From: Paenibacillus sp. Soil766
GTDB taxonomy: Bacteria; Bacillota; Bacilli; Paenibacillales; NBRC-103111
NCBI RefSeq assembly: GCF_001428105.1
Contig: NZ_LMSJ01000001.1
Coordinates: 186,835-250,834, forward strand
Length of the DNA: 64,000 nt
Direction of reading: 5' to 3'
Shown: one piece after another, positions 62,429 to 64,000 of the stretch
How the letters are laid out: every line of letters begins with the position of its first letter
Position numbering within the stretch: position 1 is the stretch's first letter
The notes under the pieces: model-generated
The model's database searches: none
What the model was told of the DNA's origin: nothing
What the model saw: the letters and a program-made list of their open reading frames with translations, nothing else
Program-made: the position numbers and the translations under genes

Positions 62429-64000
62429 ATGGTCATTCACAAACGTACCATTCGATTCGTTCTTTTTCAGACCTATTCCTTAATCATCATAGTGGTATTA
62501 TCGTTAGTGGTTGTACCTTTTTATATCTGGTCATCCGATTTACTTAAGAAAAAGGCTGTTGAATCTCTTGATAATCTCTCACAATCCATGCAGGACAAAT
62601 TAGACCTAGAAATAAGAAGAATTGACTCTGTATCTTTAAATATTTTGTATTCCAATCTAGTGAAGGACAAATTCCTCAAATTTACTGGGGGATCTGGCGA
62701 CTCAATCAATAACAATAAAGATCTAGCAGACATTTTAGTTGCAGCCAATGGACCTGCTCTCCCGGTTAATCAAATTAATTTATATGATTTAGGAGGAAAC
62801 ATGTTTGGATCCGGCATCGACAACCGTAGAACGAAAGTAAACTTGCCTAATAAACTCTGGTATGAAGAGGTGCTCGCAAATACCAAGGGCAAATACATCA
62901 CAATTCCGGAGAAGGATGATGAGCTTTCACTATTCCTGTCCTCCAAGGATGCGTATTCTATCTCATTGGTTCGGTTGTTTTTTGACGCTAATAATACCCC
63001 GGAAGGTATCGTAGAAGTCAAGCAAGATGCAGATAAATTATTCACCAACATTAATGATTACATGAAGCACAACTACGGGCAAAAGGTTATTGTATATACG
63101 GATACTGGGGACATTATTTATCCAACTAACCCCAAAGCTAAGGAACTAATTTCTTACTTTACCCTTCTGCAAACCAATTCCCATTCAGCTATGAGTAACA
63201 TCCGTAACCCTAATACAAATGAGAAAGAAATTTATAGTATCGCTCATTCCGAGTACACAGGTTGGAACATTGCTCTCCTAGTCTCCGAACAGCAATTATT
63301 AGGCCCCTTAAATGATTTTACCAAGAAAATCGCTATGGTTAGTATCGCCATTCTACTGCTTGCTATTTCGCTTTCTTACCTTGCAGCTAAACGAATCACA
63401 AAGCCCATAGCAAGAATGCATGCCACTATGAAATCCACCAATTTAGTAGGTATCACCTCACATACACATTTAGAACTAAATAGCGGTTTAAACGAGCTTG
63501 ATCGCTTGCAGTTCGCTTTTAACAAGATGAGCGAACGACTGAAAGAATCCATGGATCAATTGTTAATGTCTCAGTTACAGGAACTTCAAGCCAAAATGTT
63601 AGCGCTTCAATCGCAGATGAATCCTCATTTTTTATACAATACGTTAACTACGATTTCCATCATGGCCGAAGAGAATATGAACGAGCAAATAGTCATTATG
63701 ATTGAGAATTTATCCATGATGTTAAGATACATATCCGCTGATAATTCATCTCTTGTCCCTTTAGAAACTGAACTAGCCTATACCGAAAAGTATCTGGAAT
63801 GCATTAAAATCAGACATAAACAAAACGTTCTGTATACATTTGAAATGGCAGATAACATGAAAAATATTCCAGTTCCGAAATTGATCATTCAACCACTTGT
63901 TGAAAATTCACTGAAATACTCATCCAAACTGTTGCCTCCATGGACAATTAAGGTGAGAGGGTACCAGGAGAACGACCACTGGTTCGTAGAAGTTACCGAT
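62429..64000 (+). CDS. YesM-type sensor histidine kinase, cut by the window edge
   Basis: The ATG follows AGGAGACT. The visible 524 residues have TM1 (FQTYSLIIIVVLSLVVVPFY), an extracellular sensor of about 250 residues, TM2 (IAMVSIAILLLAISLSYLAA), HAMP (KRITKPIARMHATMK), the phospho-acceptor His in QMNPHFLYNTLTTIS and the ATPase start (LIIQPLVENSLKYS). The ATP lid and C-terminus lie past the edge. It diverges from the importer gene at 62230, and a YesN-type partner is expected downstream, as inference. Confidence 0.92.
   Translation, partial: MVIHKRTIRFVLFQTYSLIIIVVLSLVVVPFYIWSSDLLKKKAVESLDNLSQSMQDKLDLEIRRIDSVSLNILYSNLVKDKFLKFTGGSGDSINNNKDLADILVAANGPALPVNQINLYDLGGNMFGSGIDNRRTKVNLPNKLWYEEVLANTKGKYITIPEKDDELSLFLSSKDAYSISLVRLFFDANNTPEGIVEVKQDADKLFTNINDYMKHNYGQKVIVYTDTGDIIYPTNPKAKELISYFTLLQTNSHSAMSNIRNPNTNEKEIYSIAHSEYTGWNIALLVSEQQLLGPLNDFTKKIAMVSIAILLLAISLSYLAAKRITKPIARMHATMKSTNLVGITSHTHLELNSGLNELDRLQFAFNKMSERLKESMDQLLMSQLQELQAKMLALQSQMNPHFLYNTLTTISIMAEENMNEQIVIMIENLSMMLRYISADNSSLVPLETELAYTEKYLECIKIRHKQNVLYTFEMADNMKNIPVPKLIIQPLVENSLKYSSKLLPPWTIKVRGYQENDHWFVEVTD

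Overview
The window looks like part of a Paenibacillus-type Firmicute genome. Support comes from strong AGGAGG-type ribosome sites, frequent TTG/GTG starts, S-layer homology (SLH) anchored modular glycanases, YesM/YesN-type two-component pairs with AraC-type outputs, and sugar ABC importers that lack their own ATPase. No rRNA, tRNA, CRISPR array, phage gene or complete insertion sequence was seen. Nearly everything is on the minus strand and concerns plant cell wall polysaccharides, mainly glucuronoxylan.

Layout, with minus-strand genes read right to left. (1) 36-8157: an AraC regulator, an SLH protein with a cohesin domain, and a very large GH30-like enzyme ending in cohesin, FIVAR and dockerin modules. 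(2) 8693-21104: an aldouronate-type operon with a binding lipoprotein, an unrecognised 659-residue protein, a GH67 alpha-glucuronidase, two permeases, a YesM/YesN pair and a Gfo/Idh/MocA-like protein. (3) 21398-22657: one plus-strand molybdopterin oxidoreductase that looks unrelated. (4) 22756-36996: an esterase, a cell-surface GH10 xylanase (CBM22 x2, GH10, CBM9 x2, SLH x3), a response regulator / kinase / response regulator trio and an LplABC-type importer. (5) 37397-38953: wreckage of a further operon and a possible 30-residue membrane protein. (6) 39212-48545: an AraC regulator, a Gfo/Idh/MocA dehydrogenase, a cupin, an importer and a YesM/YesN pair. (7) 48857-56324: a second SLH-cohesin protein next to a second giant enzyme (beta-helix) ending in cohesin, FIVAR and a dockerin-like tail. 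(8) 56609-64000: a GH31 alpha-xylosidase, an importer and a divergent kinase cut by the window edge.

How it may work, as inference from families and layout: SLH-anchored enzymes cut xylan and related glycans at the cell surface. Four importers take up the oligosaccharides, and GH67, GH31 and the esterase finish them inside the cell. Extracellular sugars are sensed by the YesM-type kinases. Candidate catabolite-repression (cre) sites lie before most of the secreted-enzyme and binding-protein genes.

The most interesting features are two. First, a giant enzyme carrying cohesin, FIVAR and dockerin modules is followed by an SLH-cohesin surface protein, and this pair occurs twice, which suggests a small cellulosome-like surface assembly. 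Second, there are several deletion scars in which fragments of paralogous genes are fused, showing that such loci are gained and lost by recombination. A 33-base motif containing a perfect -10 box also recurs at three points of the aldouronate operon and in one scar.
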